64,000 nucleotides of DNA, taken from assembly GCF_016907815.1 (NCBI RefSeq), contig NZ_JAFBCQ010000001.1:1488001-1552000 (forward strand). The letters are read 5' to 3'. Numbering within the stretch: the stretch's first letter is position 1; the number at the start of each line of letters is the position of its first letter. The position numbers were made by a program, and so were the translations under genes. Below are positions 49,882 to 59,593 of the stretch, one piece after another. The stretch comes from Microbacterium aurum. Its GTDB lineage: Bacteria > Actinomycetota > Actinomycetes > Actinomycetales > Microbacteriaceae. The notes under the pieces are model-generated. The model searched no databases, had not been told where the DNA came from, and worked only from the letters and a program-made list of their open reading frames with translations.

Positions 49882-50613
49882 TCAGCCGGCGTTGCCGGAG
49901 ATGTCGGCCTCAGCGGCGGCGACCTCGGCGGCCACCTCGGCGGCGGCGATGATCGCGATCGAGTCGGTGTCGGGGGTCCAGTCGCCGGTCGCGAGGTAGG
50001 CGACCTTCTTCGCGACCGACAGCGCATGGTCGGCGAAGCGCTCCAGGTAACGGCTGGCCAGCGTCGCGTCGACGGTGGCGCCGGCCTCGCCCTGCCAGTT
50101 GTCGCTCAGGACCTTCTCGAACACCGACAGGTGACGGTCGTCGAGCTGGTCGTCGAGCGCGCGCAGGGTCTCCACGAGGGAGAGGTCCTCGGTGCGGAGC
50201 AGCTCGGTCAGCACGCGGGCTACTTCGACATCGAGCTCGCCCATGCGGGTGAAGGTGCTCTTCAGGCCCTTGGGGATCGCGCGCTCGGGGAAGCGCATGC
50301 GCGTCAGCTGCGCGATGTGCTCGGCGATGTCGCCCATGCGCTCCAGCGACGCGCTGACGCGCAGGGCCGCGACCACGATGCGCAGGTCGCGGGCCACCGG
50401 CTGCTGCCGGGCGAGGATCTGGATCGCGAGCTCGTCGAGAGCGATCGCCTTGTCGTCGATCACCTGGTCGGCTTCGATGACCTCTTCGGCCAGCGCGACA
50501 TCGCTCGTGCCGAAGGCGCGCGTGGCCTGCTCGATCGCGACGGTGACCAGTTCGGCGATCTCCACGAGACGGGACTGGACGTCCTCGAGCGACTGGTGGA
50601 ACACTTCGCGCAT
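49882..50613 (-). CDS. phoU: Phosphate signalling protein PhoU
   Basis: 243-residue helical protein with two PhoU repeats (MREVFHQSLEDVQSRLVEIA; RMGDIAEHIAQLTRMRFPE; LERFADHALSVAKKVAYLA). The metal-binding E/D-rich motifs of the family are present in each repeat. An Ala/Glu-rich tail of about 25 residues follows. It negatively modulates the phosphate two-component system, encoded divergently at 50780. A triple PHO box lies upstream. Confidence 0.95.
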   Translation of the reverse strand: MREVFHQSLEDVQSRLVEIAELVTVAIEQATRAFGTSDVALAEEVIEADQVIDDKAIALDELAIQILARQQPVARDLRIVVAALRVSASLERMGDIAEHIAQLTRMRFPERAIPKGLKSTFTRMGELDVEVARVLTELLRTEDLSLVETLRALDDQLDDRHLSVFEKVLSDNWQGEAGATVDATLASRYLERFADHALSVAKKVAYLATGDWTPDTDSIAIIAAAEVAAEVAAAEADISGNAG

Positions 50614-50679
50614 CAGAAGCCTTTCTTCCTGCCGGCGGCACGATGCCACCGGCTGACCCGGCCGATCATCCCCGGCGAA

Positions 50680-50708
50680 GGTTAACGATCGGTGCCGCGA
50701 CAGTGAAC
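50680..50708 (-). promoter_or_regulatory. Triple PHO box between phoU and senX3
   Basis: On the minus strand three 11-nt units follow one another: GTTCACTGTCG, CGGCACCGATC, GTTAACC. The first and third match GTTCACC at six and five or six positions. The site is 67-95 bp before phoU and could serve both divergent genes. Confidence 0.65.
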
Positions 50709-50779
50709 ATCGGCGACGTTCCCCACGGGCGGGGCGGGAACGTCGCATCCGGGGTCGAAGCCCACCCTACGCTGGGAGG

Positions 50780-51979
50780 GTGGACCCCACCCAGCTCGCG
50801 CTCATCGCGCTGGCGATCGGCGCGCTGATCGGCGGATCGCTCGCCGGGCTCGTGCTCGTCGCGCTGCGCGCGCGCGACCGCGCGCGGGTACAGGCCTCGG
50901 TGGCGCTGCCCGACGGCACGCGCGCCGTGCTGCAGGGGATGGACGACGTCGCCGTCGTCGTGGACACGTCGTTGCTGATCGTCGCGGCATCCGCCCCCGC
51001 GGAGCTGTTCGGCATGCAGGAGGACGTCGCACTGCCGGGCGACGAGCTGCGGGCGCTCGTGCGCACGGTGCGGCGCGCCGAGGCCGCCGAGACGGCGACC
51101 CTGCGGCTGCACCGGGGAGTGGAGCCGCGCCTGGTATCGGCGAGGGCGAGCGGCATCACGCCGCGGCTGACCCTCGTCGTCATCCGCGACATCACCGAGC
51201 GCGAGCGCGTCGAGGAGATGCGCCGCGACTTCGTCGCGAACACGAGTCACGAGCTCAAGACCCCGGTCGGGGCGGTGAGCCTGCTCGCCGAGGCGATCGA
51301 ATCGGCCGCCGACGACCCCGACCAGGTGCGTCACTTCGCGAGCCGGCTGACGGCCGAGGCGGCGCGGCTCGGCCAGCTGACCTCCCGGATCATGAACCTG
51401 TCGCGGCTGCAGTCGGCCGACGATCTGACCGAGCTGCGCGACGTCTCCATCGACGAGGTGGTCGCCGCGGCGATCGAGTCGCAGTCGATCGCGGCGGATT
51501 CCGCCGGCATCACCGTGGTGCGCGGCGGCGCGCGCCACGCCTACGTCCGCGGCGACGTGCAGGTGCTGACCGAGGCGATCGGCAACCTCGTCGCCAACGC
51601 CATCGCGTACTCACCCGCTGGCGCACAGGTGGGCGTCGGCGTGAAGAGCGACGACCGCGTCGTCGAGATCGCCGTGACCGATCGCGGCATCGGCATTCCG
51701 GAGGGCGAGCAGCATCGCGTGTTCGAGCGCTTCTATCGCGCCGATCAGGCGCGTTCGCGCCGCACCGGCGGCACCGGGCTGGGACTGTCGATCGTCAAGC
51801 ACGCCGTGCAGCGCCACGGCGGCGAGGTGGAGCTGTGGTCGCGCCCCGGGAGGGGATCGACCTTCACCGTGCGCCTGCCCGCCGTGGCCGGGCCGCCGGA
51901 GCTCGTGACCAAGAAGAAGAAGCGCAAGAAGAAGCCTCCGCGCGAGTCTGCGCGGCCCGAAGGAGAGAAGAACCCATGA
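50780..51979 (+). CDS. senX3: Phosphate sensor histidine kinase (SenX3/PhoR type)
   Basis: 399 residues. One membrane helix (about 6-28), a PAS-like sensor (about 50-140), then the kinase: H-box FVANTSHELKTPVGAVSLLA, N-box LTEAIGNLVANAIAYSPAGA, G1 DRGIGIPEGEQHRVFERFYR, G2 RRTGGTGLGLSIVKHAVQRH. A Lys/Arg-rich C-terminal tail follows (KKKKRKKKPP). GTG with TACGCT 6 nt upstream suggests a leaderless message. The regX3 ATG overlaps its stop. Confidence 0.92.
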   Translation: MDPTQLALIALAIGALIGGSLAGLVLVALRARDRARVQASVALPDGTRAVLQGMDDVAVVVDTSLLIVAASAPAELFGMQEDVALPGDELRALVRTVRRAEAAETATLRLHRGVEPRLVSARASGITPRLTLVVIRDITERERVEEMRRDFVANTSHELKTPVGAVSLLAEAIESAADDPDQVRHFASRLTAEAARLGQLTSRIMNLSRLQSADDLTELRDVSIDEVVAAAIESQSIAADSAGITVVRGGARHAYVRGDVQVLTEAIGNLVANAIAYSPAGAQVGVGVKSDDRVVEIAVTDRGIGIPEGEQHRVFERFYRADQARSRRTGGTGLGLSIVKHAVQRHGGEVELWSRPGRGSTFTVRLPAVAGPPELVTKKKKRKKKPPRESARPEGEKNP

Positions 51980-52659
51980 CCCGCGTCCTGATCGTCGAGG
52001 ATGAGCCCGATCTCGCCGACCCGCTGGCCTACCTGCTGCGTCGCGAGGGTTTCGAGGTCGAGATCGCCGAGGACGGCCCCGCCGCCCTCACCGCCTTCGA
52101 GGCGCGGGGCGCCGACATCGTCCTGCTCGACCTCATGCTGCCGGGGATGCCGGGAACCGAGGTGTGCCGGGTCATCCGCACGACCTCGAAGGTGTCGATC
52201 ATCATGCTGACGGCGAAGGACTCCGAGGTCGACATCGTCGTCGGGCTCGAGCTCGGCGCGGACGACTACGTCACCAAGCCCTACTCCTCGCGGGAGCTGC
52301 TGGCGCGGATGCGGGCGGTGCTGCGCCGCAGCGAGGTCGGCGATGTCGAGGTCGACGACCGCGTCATCGACGGCGGCCGCGTCGTGATCGACATCGACCG
52401 CCACACGGTGTCGGTGGACGGCGAGGTCATCGCGATGCCGCTGAAGGAGTTCGAGCTGCTCGAGGTGCTGATGCGCAACGCCGGGCGGGTGCTGACCCGC
52501 GGCCAGCTCATCGACCGGGTGTGGGGGAGCGACTACTTCGGCGACACCAAGACTCTCGACGTGCACATCAAGCGCATCCGTTCGCGCATCGAGCGCAACC
52601 CCAGCGAGCCGGTGATGCTCCTGACGGTGCGGGGGCTCGGCTACCGGTTCGAGGCCTGA
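51976..52659 (+). CDS. regX3: Phosphate response regulator (RegX3/PhoP type)
   Basis: 227-residue OmpR-family regulator. Receiver: VLIVEDEPDLADPLAYLLRR, phosphorylated Asp in DIVLLDLMLPGMPG, Lys in DYVTKPYSSRELLARM. Winged helix: MPLKEFELLEVLMRNAGRVL, VWGSDYFGDTKTLDVHIKRI, LTVRGLGYRFEA. It presumably binds the PHO boxes at 40854, 50680 and perhaps 44024. It is coupled to senX3 by ATGA. Confidence 0.95.
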   Translation: MTRVLIVEDEPDLADPLAYLLRREGFEVEIAEDGPAALTAFEARGADIVLLDLMLPGMPGTEVCRVIRTTSKVSIIMLTAKDSEVDIVVGLELGADDYVTKPYSSRELLARMRAVLRRSEVGDVEVDDRVIDGGRVVIDIDRHTVSVDGEVIAMPLKEFELLEVLMRNAGRVLTRGQLIDRVWGSDYFGDTKTLDVHIKRIRSRIERNPSEPVMLLTVRGLGYRFEA

Positions 52660-52676
52660 AGGGCGCGGCGGCCGCC

Positions 52677-53144
52677 TCAGCCGGCGGGGACGAAGTCCGC
52701 GAGGTAGTCCAGGGTGCCGTCGAGAGCGGGGATGCGGGAGCTGACGACCTCGCCGGTGCCGGACTGGAAGGTCATCTCCACGTCGGTGCCGGGCACCGCG
52801 TCGATCTTCTCGAACAGCAGCGGGTCCGCCCCGTCGAAGCCGAGGCTGACCCTCGAGTGCGCGTCCACCCGCACGCGCTGCGTGTCGCCGTCGATGCCGA
52901 CCAGCAGCGTCTCGGCGCTGTCGGTGTCGTTCACGATGGCGGCGAGGAAGTTCGCCTCGGTGCCGCTCTCGTTCGCCACCAGCAGGGCGTTGCGCACCTT
53001 CAGCGGCTCGGTGCCCATGAGGTTCACGCCCTCCGCGGGGGAGTAGTCGATCGTGGTCGCCTGCGGCGAGATCATGCTGCAGCCGGCGGTGGCGAAGACC
53101 ACAGCGGCGGCGAGGGCGACGGAGGCGAGGCGGCGCGAGTTCAC
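52677..53144 (-). CDS. Lipoprotein of unknown function
   Basis: 155 residues. The signal peptide LASVALAAAVVFATAGC has the lipobox Cys at about 22. The remainder is a beta-rich, extracellular domain (GTEPLKVRNALLVANESGTE, LVGIDGDTQRVRVDAHSRVS). GGGAG 6 nt before GTG 53144 decides the start. It converges with regX3 and is divergent from carD. No function can be assigned. Confidence 0.8.
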   Translation of the reverse strand: MNSRRLASVALAAAVVFATAGCSMISPQATTIDYSPAEGVNLMGTEPLKVRNALLVANESGTEANFLAAIVNDTDSAETLLVGIDGDTQRVRVDAHSRVSLGFDGADPLLFEKIDAVPGTDVEMTFQSGTGEVVSSRIPALDGTLDYLADFVPAG

Positions 53145-53305
53145 GGGTGCTCCCAGGGTGTGATGGTGTGGCGCCATTCTATGCCGCCGCACACCCGCCC
53201 ACCCGCCCGTTCAGTCGTCGGTGCCGGCGGCTCCAGCTCCCAGCCGGCGAACCTTAGCGTATGTCGCCTGTGGTATGCTTGACGTTGCCGAAAGGACATA
53301 ATTGC

Positions 53306-53788
53306 ATGCTTTTTGAGGTTGGCGAGACGGTCGTCTATCCGCACCACGGCGCCGCGACGATCATCGAGGTCAAAGACCGGATCATCAAGGGCGAGACCAA
53401 GAAATACCTGAAGCTCAACGTCACGCAGGGCGATCTCATCATCGAGGTCCCGGCCGACAACGTCGATCTGGTCGGCGTTCGTGACGTGATCGGCAAGGAC
53501 GGTCTCGAGCGCGTCTTCGACGTGCTGCGCGCTCCGTTCACCGAGGAGCCCACGAACTGGTCGCGCCGCTACAAGGCGAACCTGGAGAAGCTCGCGTCGG
53601 GCGACGTCATCAAGGTCAGCGAGGTCGTGCGCGACCTGTGGCGCCGCGATCAGGACCGCGGCCTGTCCGCCGGTGAGAAGCGCATGCTCGCCAAGGCCCG
53701 CCAGATCCTCGTCTCCGAGATCGCGCTCGCGCTGAAGGCCGACGAGGAGCACGCCTCCGGCGTCCTCGACGAGGTCCTCGCCTCCTGA
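53306..53788 (+). CDS. carD: CarD-family RNA polymerase-binding regulator
   Basis: 160 residues. The N-terminal RNAP-interaction domain starts [20 protein letters not shown] and includes [20 protein letters not shown]; the C-terminal helical domain has the conserved Trp in [16 protein letters not shown] and ends in a leucine-rich segment. CarD stabilises the open promoter complex at rRNA and housekeeping promoters. TATGCT (53274-53279) is a candidate -10 and AAAGGA a distant ribosome site. It precedes ispDF, as in other actinobacteria. Confidence 0.96.
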   Translation: MLFEVGETVVYPHHGAATIIEVKDRIIKGETKKYLKLNVTQGDLIIEVPADNVDLVGVRDVIGKDGLERVFDVLRAPFTEEPTNWSRRYKANLEKLASGDVIKVSEVVRDLWRRDQDRGLSAGEKRMLAKARQILVSEIALALKADEEHASGVLDEVLAS

Positions 53789-53818
53789 GCCCCCGGGCCT
53801 CTCGGTAGTCTTCGTCGC

Positions 53819-55021
53819 ATGACGACTACTGCCCTCCCACGCCCGCGCACGGCGATCGTCGTGGTCGCCGCCGGCTCGGGAACCCGGCTCGGCGCCGATC
53901 GTCCGAAGGCCTTCGTCGGCATCGACGAGCACACCGTGCTGCGGCATGCGCTGCGCGGGGTGTTCGCGGCGCCGTACGCGCAGGTGGTCGTCGTGGCGCC
54001 CGCCGGGCACGTCGGCGATGCCCTCACCGAGATCGGCGAGACCGCCGGGGACCGGCGCGACATCGCGTCGGTCGTGGTCGGCGGCCGGAGCCGGCAGCAG
54101 TCGGTGGCGGCGGGACTTTCCGCGGTGTGGCCCGATGTGGAGTTCGTCCTCGTCCACGATGCGGCGCGGGCGCTCACCCCGCCGGAGGTCTTCTCCCGCG
54201 TGATCGCCGCGCTGGAGGACGGGCGCGACGCGGTGCTGCCCGTGCTCCCCGTCGTCGACACGCTCAAGCGCGTCGCGGCGGACGCCGTGGTGGAGGCCGT
54301 CGACCGCGCGTCGCTCGCCGCCGCGCAGACGCCGCAGGGCTTCCGCCGTGACATCCTCCAGGCCGCGTATGCCGCGGCATCCGCCGACCACACCGACGAC
54401 GCCGCCCTCGTGCAGGCCGCCGGCCACGCGGTGTGGACGGTCGCCGGTGACGAGCGCTCCTTCAAGATCACGACGGCGGCCGACCTCGACCGGGCGCGCG
54501 CGCTGGTGGACCCCATCGAGCCCGTGACCGCCGGGCTCGCGCCGCTGCCGCCGCTACCGCGGGTGGGGGTCGGCACCGACGTGCACGCCTTCGGCGGTGA
54601 CGGCGAACTGTGGCTCGCCGGTCTGTCGTGGCCGGGGGAGCCGGCGCTGCACGGCCACTCCGACGGCGACGCCGTCGCCCACGCGATCGTGGACGCCGTG
54701 CTCGCGGCGGCCGGTCTCGGCGACATCGGCACCCACTTCGGCACCGACCACCCGGAGTATGCCGGGGCGCACGCCGACGCGTTCCTGCGGCGGACGGCGG
54801 CGCTCGTCGCGGCGGCCGGGTACCGGATCGGCAACGTGTCGGTGCAGGTGCAGGCGAACCGGCCTCGGTTCGCGGCGCGGCGCGCCGAGGCCGAGTCGGT
54901 GCTGTCGGCATCCCTCGGCGCACCGGTCGCGGTCTCGGCGACGACGACGGACGGCCTCGGCTTCACCGGCGCCGGCGAGGGGGTCGCTGCGTTCGCCGTG
55001 GCCCTGGTCGTCCCGCGCTGA
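53819..55021 (+). CDS. ispDF: Bifunctional IspDF (MEP pathway)
   Basis: 400 residues joining two isoprenoid enzymes. Residues 1-235 are IspD, MEP cytidylyltransferase ([49 protein letters not shown]). Residues about 243-400 are IspF, MECDP synthase, with zinc ligands in [10 protein letters not shown] and [20 protein letters not shown] and the substrate loop [18 protein letters not shown] lies 7 nt before the ATG (probably leaderless). IspDF fusion is known in several bacteria. Confidence 0.95.
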   Translation: MTTTALPRPRTAIVVVAAGSGTRLGADRPKAFVGIDEHTVLRHALRGVFAAPYAQVVVVAPAGHVGDALTEIGETAGDRRDIASVVVGGRSRQQSVAAGLSAVWPDVEFVLVHDAARALTPPEVFSRVIAALEDGRDAVLPVLPVVDTLKRVAADAVVEAVDRASLAAAQTPQGFRRDILQAAYAAASADHTDDAALVQAAGHAVWTVAGDERSFKITTAADLDRARALVDPIEPVTAGLAPLPPLPRVGVGTDVHAFGGDGELWLAGLSWPGEPALHGHSDGDAVAHAIVDAVLAAAGLGDIGTHFGTDHPEYAGAHADAFLRRTAALVAAAGYRIGNVSVQVQANRPRFAARRAEAESVLSASLGAPVAVSATTTDGLGFTGAGEGVAAFAVALVVPR

Positions 55022-55045
55022 GCCGCGCCGCCGTCGCCCGGGCGG

Positions 55046-55510
55046 TCAGAGGGTGCGCGTCATGAAGGTCGAGAACGGATCGAGCGCGTAGCCCTCGAAC
55101 GGCCCGCACGTGACGAACCCCTCCGATGCGTAGAGATGACGCGCCGCCGCGAACTCCGGCGTCGTGCCGGTCTCGAGCCACAGGCTCGTCATGCCCTCTG
55201 CCGCCGCGTGGGTCATGATGTGGCGCAGGATGCCGCGGCCCACCCCGCGGCCAAGAAACCGTTCCGCGGTGCGCATCGACTTCAGTTCGCCCCGCTGCGC
55301 GTCGAGGCGCTTGAGGGCGCCGATGCCGGCGATCTCCTCTCCCGACCATGCCGACCAGAAGGTGACCGCGGGGCTTCGCAGGGCGTCGAGGTCGAGGGCG
55401 TGCACGCTCTCGGCGGGCGAGACGGCGTGCATGCCCGCGAGGTGCGCGGCGATGAGCCGGCGCGGCGGCTCGGTCTCGAGGTCGTCGATGCGTATGAGGA
55501 AGCCGGTCAT
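55046..55510 (-). CDS. GNAT family N-acetyltransferase
   Basis: 154 residues with the GNAT core: acetyl-CoA loop RFLGRGVGRGILRHIMTHAA, SLWLETGTTPEFAAARHLYA and the final YALDPFSTFM. PanZ/YhhY-like relatives act on small molecules or proteins; the substrate is unknown. It begins 18 bp after the DMT transporter gene upstream in the same direction. Confidence 0.88.
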   Translation of the reverse strand: MTGFLIRIDDLETEPPRRLIAAHLAGMHAVSPAESVHALDLDALRSPAVTFWSAWSGEEIAGIGALKRLDAQRGELKSMRTAERFLGRGVGRGILRHIMTHAAAEGMTSLWLETGTTPEFAAARHLYASEGFVTCGPFEGYALDPFSTFMTRTL

Positions 55511-55528
55511 CGTCCCAGTGTGGGCCCG

Positions 55529-56452
55529 TCAGGCTTCGACGGCGAACGGACCGGGGTCGCGGGGCGCGCGGGAGCCGAGCGCGAGCAGCGCAAGCCCGGC
55601 GGCGAGGACGACGAGCCCGGTGACGGCGAGCGGCGAGAGGCGTTCGCCGAGCACCACGACCCCGAGGATGCTGGCCGTCAGCGGTTCGGCGAGGGTGAGG
55701 GTGGCCGCTGTCGCCGCCGTGAGGCCGCTGAGACCCCACGTGAACAGGACGTAGGCGACGCCGATCGTGGCGAGCCCGAGCCACAGCGCCATCGCGATTC
55801 CCCGCGGCTCGGCGAGCCAGCCGATGTCGACGAACGGCAGCGCGCAGGCGAAGATCGCCGCCGCGCAGGCGCCCATGGCTCCGACGACCGTGAACGGGTC
55901 CCACCCGGCGTCGAGTAGGCGCCGCTGCGCGTTGGCGATGACGGCGAAGGTGGCGCCGGCGCCGACCGAACCGACAAGCCCCATCGGATCGGTGCCGCCG
56001 CCGGTGCCCGCCTCGCCGCCCGCGCCCAGGAGCACGACCCCCACCGTCGCGAGCCCGGTCGCGAGCATCCAGGTGGCGGTCGGGCGCCGGCGGGTGAGCG
56101 CCCACTCCAGCATCCCGGCGAGGATCGGCGCCGAGCCGAGCGCGACGACGGTGCCCACGGCGACGCCGTTGCGCGCCGTGCCGAGGAAGAACAGCGGCTG
56201 ATACGCGGCGAGGCTCGCACCGGTGAGCACCATGAGGGCGAGCGGCCGGATGCCGAGGCGTGGTGAGTGCGGCTGGTTACGCCGGTAACGGGCGGCGAGG
56301 GTGAAGGCGATCGCCGCGAGCACCGTGCCGCCGATCACCATCCGCATGACGCCGACCGACAGCGGGGTCGTGCCCTCCGGCCCGAGTGCCTGCGATGTGC
56401 CGGTCGTGCCGAACAGCAGGGCGGCGGCGAGCACGGCGAGGACGGACAGCAC
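55529..56452 (-). CDS. EamA/DMT family transporter
   Basis: 307 residues, ten predicted helices, two EamA repeats (LFGTTGTSQALGPEGTTPLS; AAYQPLFFLGTARNGVAVGT; YVLFTWGLSGLTAATAATLT, LAEPLTASILGVVVLGERLS). The last stretch is the strongly conserved EamA end motif. Substrate unknown. It is divergent from cysS, 54 bp apart. Confidence 0.88.
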   Translation of the reverse strand: MLSVLAVLAAALLFGTTGTSQALGPEGTTPLSVGVMRMVIGGTVLAAIAFTLAARYRRNQPHSPRLGIRPLALMVLTGASLAAYQPLFFLGTARNGVAVGTVVALGSAPILAGMLEWALTRRRPTATWMLATGLATVGVVLLGAGGEAGTGGGTDPMGLVGSVGAGATFAVIANAQRRLLDAGWDPFTVVGAMGACAAAIFACALPFVDIGWLAEPRGIAMALWLGLATIGVAYVLFTWGLSGLTAATAATLTLAEPLTASILGVVVLGERLSPLAVTGLVVLAAGLALLALGSRAPRDPGPFAVEA

Positions 56453-56506
56453 GTTACAGTTCTACCGCCTACGGTCCGCGATACCGTGCGCCGGTAGGCT
56501 GGTGCG

Positions 56507-57910
56507 GTGACGGTCCGGCTCTACGACACCCAGGCTCAGGCGTTGCGCGACTTCACGCCGCGTGAGGCCGGCCACGTCACCATGTACGTCTGCGGTCCGA
56601 CGGTGCAGTCCGGCCCCGGCATCCATCATCTGCGCGCCGCGCTCGCGTTCGATCTGCTGCGCCGCTGGCTGACGCGTCGTTTCGGCCGCGTCACGCTCAT
56701 CCGCAACGTCACCGACATCGACGACAAGGTGCTGCTGAACGCGACCGCCGGTGAGCCGTGGTGGGCGCTGGCCTACCGAATGGAGCAGGAGTTCAGCCGG
56801 GCGTATGCCGCGATCGGCATCCTGCCGCCGACGTACGAGCCGCGGGCGACGGCTTCGATCCCGCAGATGCAGGACCTCATCGAGCGCCTCATCCAGGCCG
56901 GGCATGCCTACGCCGCCGCCGGCGACGTCTACTTCGACGTCCGGTCCTGGCCCGCCTACGGCTCCCTGACCCACCAGGCGATCGACGATCTCGCCTCGGC
57001 CGACGACGCCGACGGCCGTGGCAAGCGCGACCCGCGGGACTTCGCGCTGTGGAAGGGTGCGAAGGAGGACGAGCCGGCGGATGCCGTGTGGTCCTCGCCG
57101 TGGGGACCCGGTCGCCCCGGATGGCACATCGAGTGCTCCGCGATGAGCCGGCGCTACCTCGGGCCGGAGTTCGACATCCACGGCGGCGGCATCGACCTGC
57201 GGTTCCCGCACCACGAGAACGAGCTCGCCCAGTCCACCGCGGCAGGCGACGCGTTCGCCCGGTACTGGGTGCACAACGGCCTCGTCACCGTCGGCGACCA
57301 GAAGATGTCGAAGTCGCTCGGCAACCACCTGCTCGCCGCCGATGTGGTGGCCGAGCGCGACCCGCTGACGGTCCGCTACGCCCTCGGTGCTGCGCACTAC
57401 CGGTCGACGCTCGATCTCACCCCGGCATCCTTCGACGAGGCCGACGCGGCGCTCGGCCGCATCCGCACCTTCCAGCAGCGCGCGGCGCGGGTGCTCGGCA
57501 CCCGGGGCCCGCTCGTGGCCGCCGACCTGCCCGACGCGTTCGCGGCGGCGCTCGACGACGACCTCGGCGTGCCGCAGGCGCTCGCCGTCGTCCACGAGAC
57601 CGTGCGCGCCGGCAACGCTGCGCTCGACGTGGGCGACAAGGATGCCGCCGCGCGCGCCCTCGTCGAGGTCGGGCGCATGACCGGCATCCTCGGGATGAAC
57701 CCCGCCGACCCACAGTGGCGCGGCGCCGGCGACGATGCGCAGGCCGCGGCGCTCGACGCGCTCGTGCAGGCCGTGATCGCCCAGCGCGCCGAGGCGCGCG
57801 CGAACAAGGACTGGGCGGCAGCCGACCGCATCCGCGACGCGATCGCGGCGGCCGGCGTCGTCCTCGAAGACGGTCCCGAGGGGACCCATTGGAGTGTGAA
57901 CGATGGCTAA
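56507..57910 (+). CDS. cysS: Cysteinyl-tRNA synthetase with an unusual HIGH motif
   Basis: 467-residue class I synthetase. It has [20 protein letters not shown] at about 27-46, [14 protein letters not shown], zinc ligands in [15 protein letters not shown] and [11 protein letters not shown], and the KMSKS loop [13 protein letters not shown]. The length and domain order are normal. The ATP-binding signature, PHIGH in relatives such as Mycobacterium, is here PGIHH. TAGGCT is 6 nt before the GTG. It is followed by rlmB with an 8-nt overlap. Confidence 0.94.
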   Translation: MTVRLYDTQAQALRDFTPREAGHVTMYVCGPTVQSGPGIHHLRAALAFDLLRRWLTRRFGRVTLIRNVTDIDDKVLLNATAGEPWWALAYRMEQEFSRAYAAIGILPPTYEPRATASIPQMQDLIERLIQAGHAYAAAGDVYFDVRSWPAYGSLTHQAIDDLASADDADGRGKRDPRDFALWKGAKEDEPADAVWSSPWGPGRPGWHIECSAMSRRYLGPEFDIHGGGIDLRFPHHENELAQSTAAGDAFARYWVHNGLVTVGDQKMSKSLGNHLLAADVVAERDPLTVRYALGAAHYRSTLDLTPASFDEADAALGRIRTFQQRAARVLGTRGPLVAADLPDAFAAALDDDLGVPQALAVVHETVRAGNAALDVGDKDAAARALVEVGRMTGILGMNPADPQWRGAGDDAQAAALDALVQAVIAQRAEARANKDWAAADRIRDAIAAAGVVLEDGPEGTHWSVNDG

Positions 57911-58895
57911 ACCGGGCAATCCGTCCGCCGGCAAGGGCAAGAAGAAGGGCCCGCTCAAGGGCACCGGCGGCCACGGGCGCAAGGCGCTGGAAGGCAAGGG
58001 CCCGACCCCGAAGGCCGAGGACCGCAGCTGGCACGTCGCGGGCAAGCGCAAGGCCGCCGCCGAGCGGTACGTCGCGGCCGGCGGCAAGGGCCGTCCCGGC
58101 CAGAAACCGGGCCCGTCGCGCGCGCCCAAGGCGAAAGCCGGCGACGACACCGAGAACGTCACCGGGCGCAACTCGGTGCTCGAGGCGCTGCGCGCCAAGA
58201 TCCCCGCCACCGCGTTCTACATCGCGCAGCGCGTGGAGATGGACGATCGCGTCAAGGAGATGCTCTCGATCGCGACGCACCGCGGCATCCCCGTCATGGA
58301 GGTGACCCGTCCGGAGCTCGACCGTATGGCCGGCTTCGACGGCGTGCACCAGGGGGTGGCGCTCAAGGTGCCGCCGTACAGCTACGCCCACCCGCAGGAC
58401 CTCCTGGAGGAGATCACCGCGAAGGGACGGCTCCCGCTGCTGGTGGCCCTCGACGGCGTCACCGACCCGCGCAATCTCGGCGCGATCATCCGCTCCACGG
58501 CGGCGTTCGGCGGCCAGGGGATCATCATCCCGCAGCGCCGCTCCGCGGGCGTGAACTCCGCGGCGTGGAAGACGAGCGCGGGCGCGGCCGCCCGCATCCC
58601 GGTGGCGATGGCGGCGAACCTGACGACGACGCTCAAGGAGTTCAAGAAGCAGGGCGTGTTCGTGCTCGGTCTCGACGGCGGCGGTGACGTGTCGCTTCCG
58701 CAGCTGGAACTCGCCGACCGCCCCGTCGTCATCGTCGTCGGCTCGGAGGGCAAGGGCCTGTCGCGCCTGGTCACCGAGACGTGCGATCAGATCGTCTCGA
58801 TCCCGATCTCGGCGGCGACCGAATCGCTGAACGCCGGCATCGCGGCATCCGTCGCCCTGTATCAGGTCGCGACGATCCGCGCCGCGTCCGAGTAA
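57903..58895 (+). CDS. rlmB: 23S rRNA (guanosine-2'-O)-methyltransferase RlmB
   Basis: 330-residue SPOUT methyltransferase. The first 80 or so residues form a Lys/Gly-rich basic tail (NPSAGKGKKKGPLKGTGGHG). After it come the substrate-binding domain (NVTGRNSVLEALRAKIPATA) and the knotted domain with ALDGVTDPRNLGAIIRSTAA, VVGSEGKGLSRLV and SIPISAATESLNAGIAASVA. The long basic tail is usual in actinobacterial RlmB and may hold rRNA. It overlaps the cysS end. Confidence 0.93.
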   Translation: MAKPGNPSAGKGKKKGPLKGTGGHGRKALEGKGPTPKAEDRSWHVAGKRKAAAERYVAAGGKGRPGQKPGPSRAPKAKAGDDTENVTGRNSVLEALRAKIPATAFYIAQRVEMDDRVKEMLSIATHRGIPVMEVTRPELDRMAGFDGVHQGVALKVPPYSYAHPQDLLEEITAKGRLPLLVALDGVTDPRNLGAIIRSTAAFGGQGIIIPQRRSAGVNSAAWKTSAGAAARIPVAMAANLTTTLKEFKKQGVFVLGLDGGGDVSLPQLELADRPVVIVVGSEGKGLSRLVTETCDQIVSIPISAATESLNAGIAASVALYQVATIRAASE

Positions 58896-58954
58896 AGGGA
58901 ATAGCGCCGGCACCGGCGACGCTGGATCGAGCGACACCTACGGAAGGAATCCCC

Positions 58955-59593
58955 ATGGCCCTCATCGCCGTCCTGGGCGGAACCGGTTACGCCGGCCGTC
59001 ACATCGTCTCCGAAGCCGTCGCACGCGGACACAACGTGCTCGCCGTCTCGCGCTCGGTCGCCGCCGATCGCGTCGAGGGCGCCACCTACGTGGAGGGCAC
59101 GCTGCTGGATGTGCCGGGCCTTGTGGCCCAGCTCGAGGGCGTCGACGTCGTGGTCAGCGCCATCTCGCCGCGCGGCGAGATGGCCGGTCAGGTGCGCCCG
59201 AACCTGGAGGCGCTGAACGCGGTGCTCCCCGAGAGCGTGCGGCTGGGTGTCATCGGCGGCGCCGGCGGCAGCCTCGTCGCGCCGGGCGGACCGCGCGTCA
59301 TCGACGCCGGGTTCCCGGAGGAGTTCAAGGCCGAGGCGCTGGAGATGATCGGCGTGCTCGACGATCTGCAGGCCGAGGACCAGGGCCGAGACTGGTTCTT
59401 CATCCACCCCGCCGGCGGTTTCGGCGCGTTCAACCCGGGCGAGCGCACCGGCACGTACCGCGACGGCGGCGACGTCATCGTGACGGATGCCGACGGTGAG
59501 TCCTTCATCTCGGGAGCCGACTTCGCGATCGCCGTGCTCGACGAGATCGAGAACCCGCGCCACGTGCGCGAGCGCTTCACCGTCGGCTACTAG
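58955..59593 (+). CDS. NAD(P)-binding Rossmann protein (NmrA/YwnB-like)
   Basis: 212 residues with the nucleotide motif IAVLGGTGYAGRHIVSEAVA, then VVVSAISPRGEMAGQVRPNL and RLGVIGGAGGSLVAPGG. No catalytic YxxxK is visible, as in the short atypical-SDR NAD(P)H-binding proteins. GGAAGGAA precedes the ATG by 5 nt. Substrate unknown. It overlaps the convergent DUF4032 gene by 4 nt. Confidence 0.85.
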   Translation: MALIAVLGGTGYAGRHIVSEAVARGHNVLAVSRSVAADRVEGATYVEGTLLDVPGLVAQLEGVDVVVSAISPRGEMAGQVRPNLEALNAVLPESVRLGVIGGAGGSLVAPGGPRVIDAGFPEEFKAEALEMIGVLDDLQAEDQGRDWFFIHPAGGFGAFNPGERTGTYRDGGDVIVTDADGESFISGADFAIAVLDEIENPRHVRERFTVGY

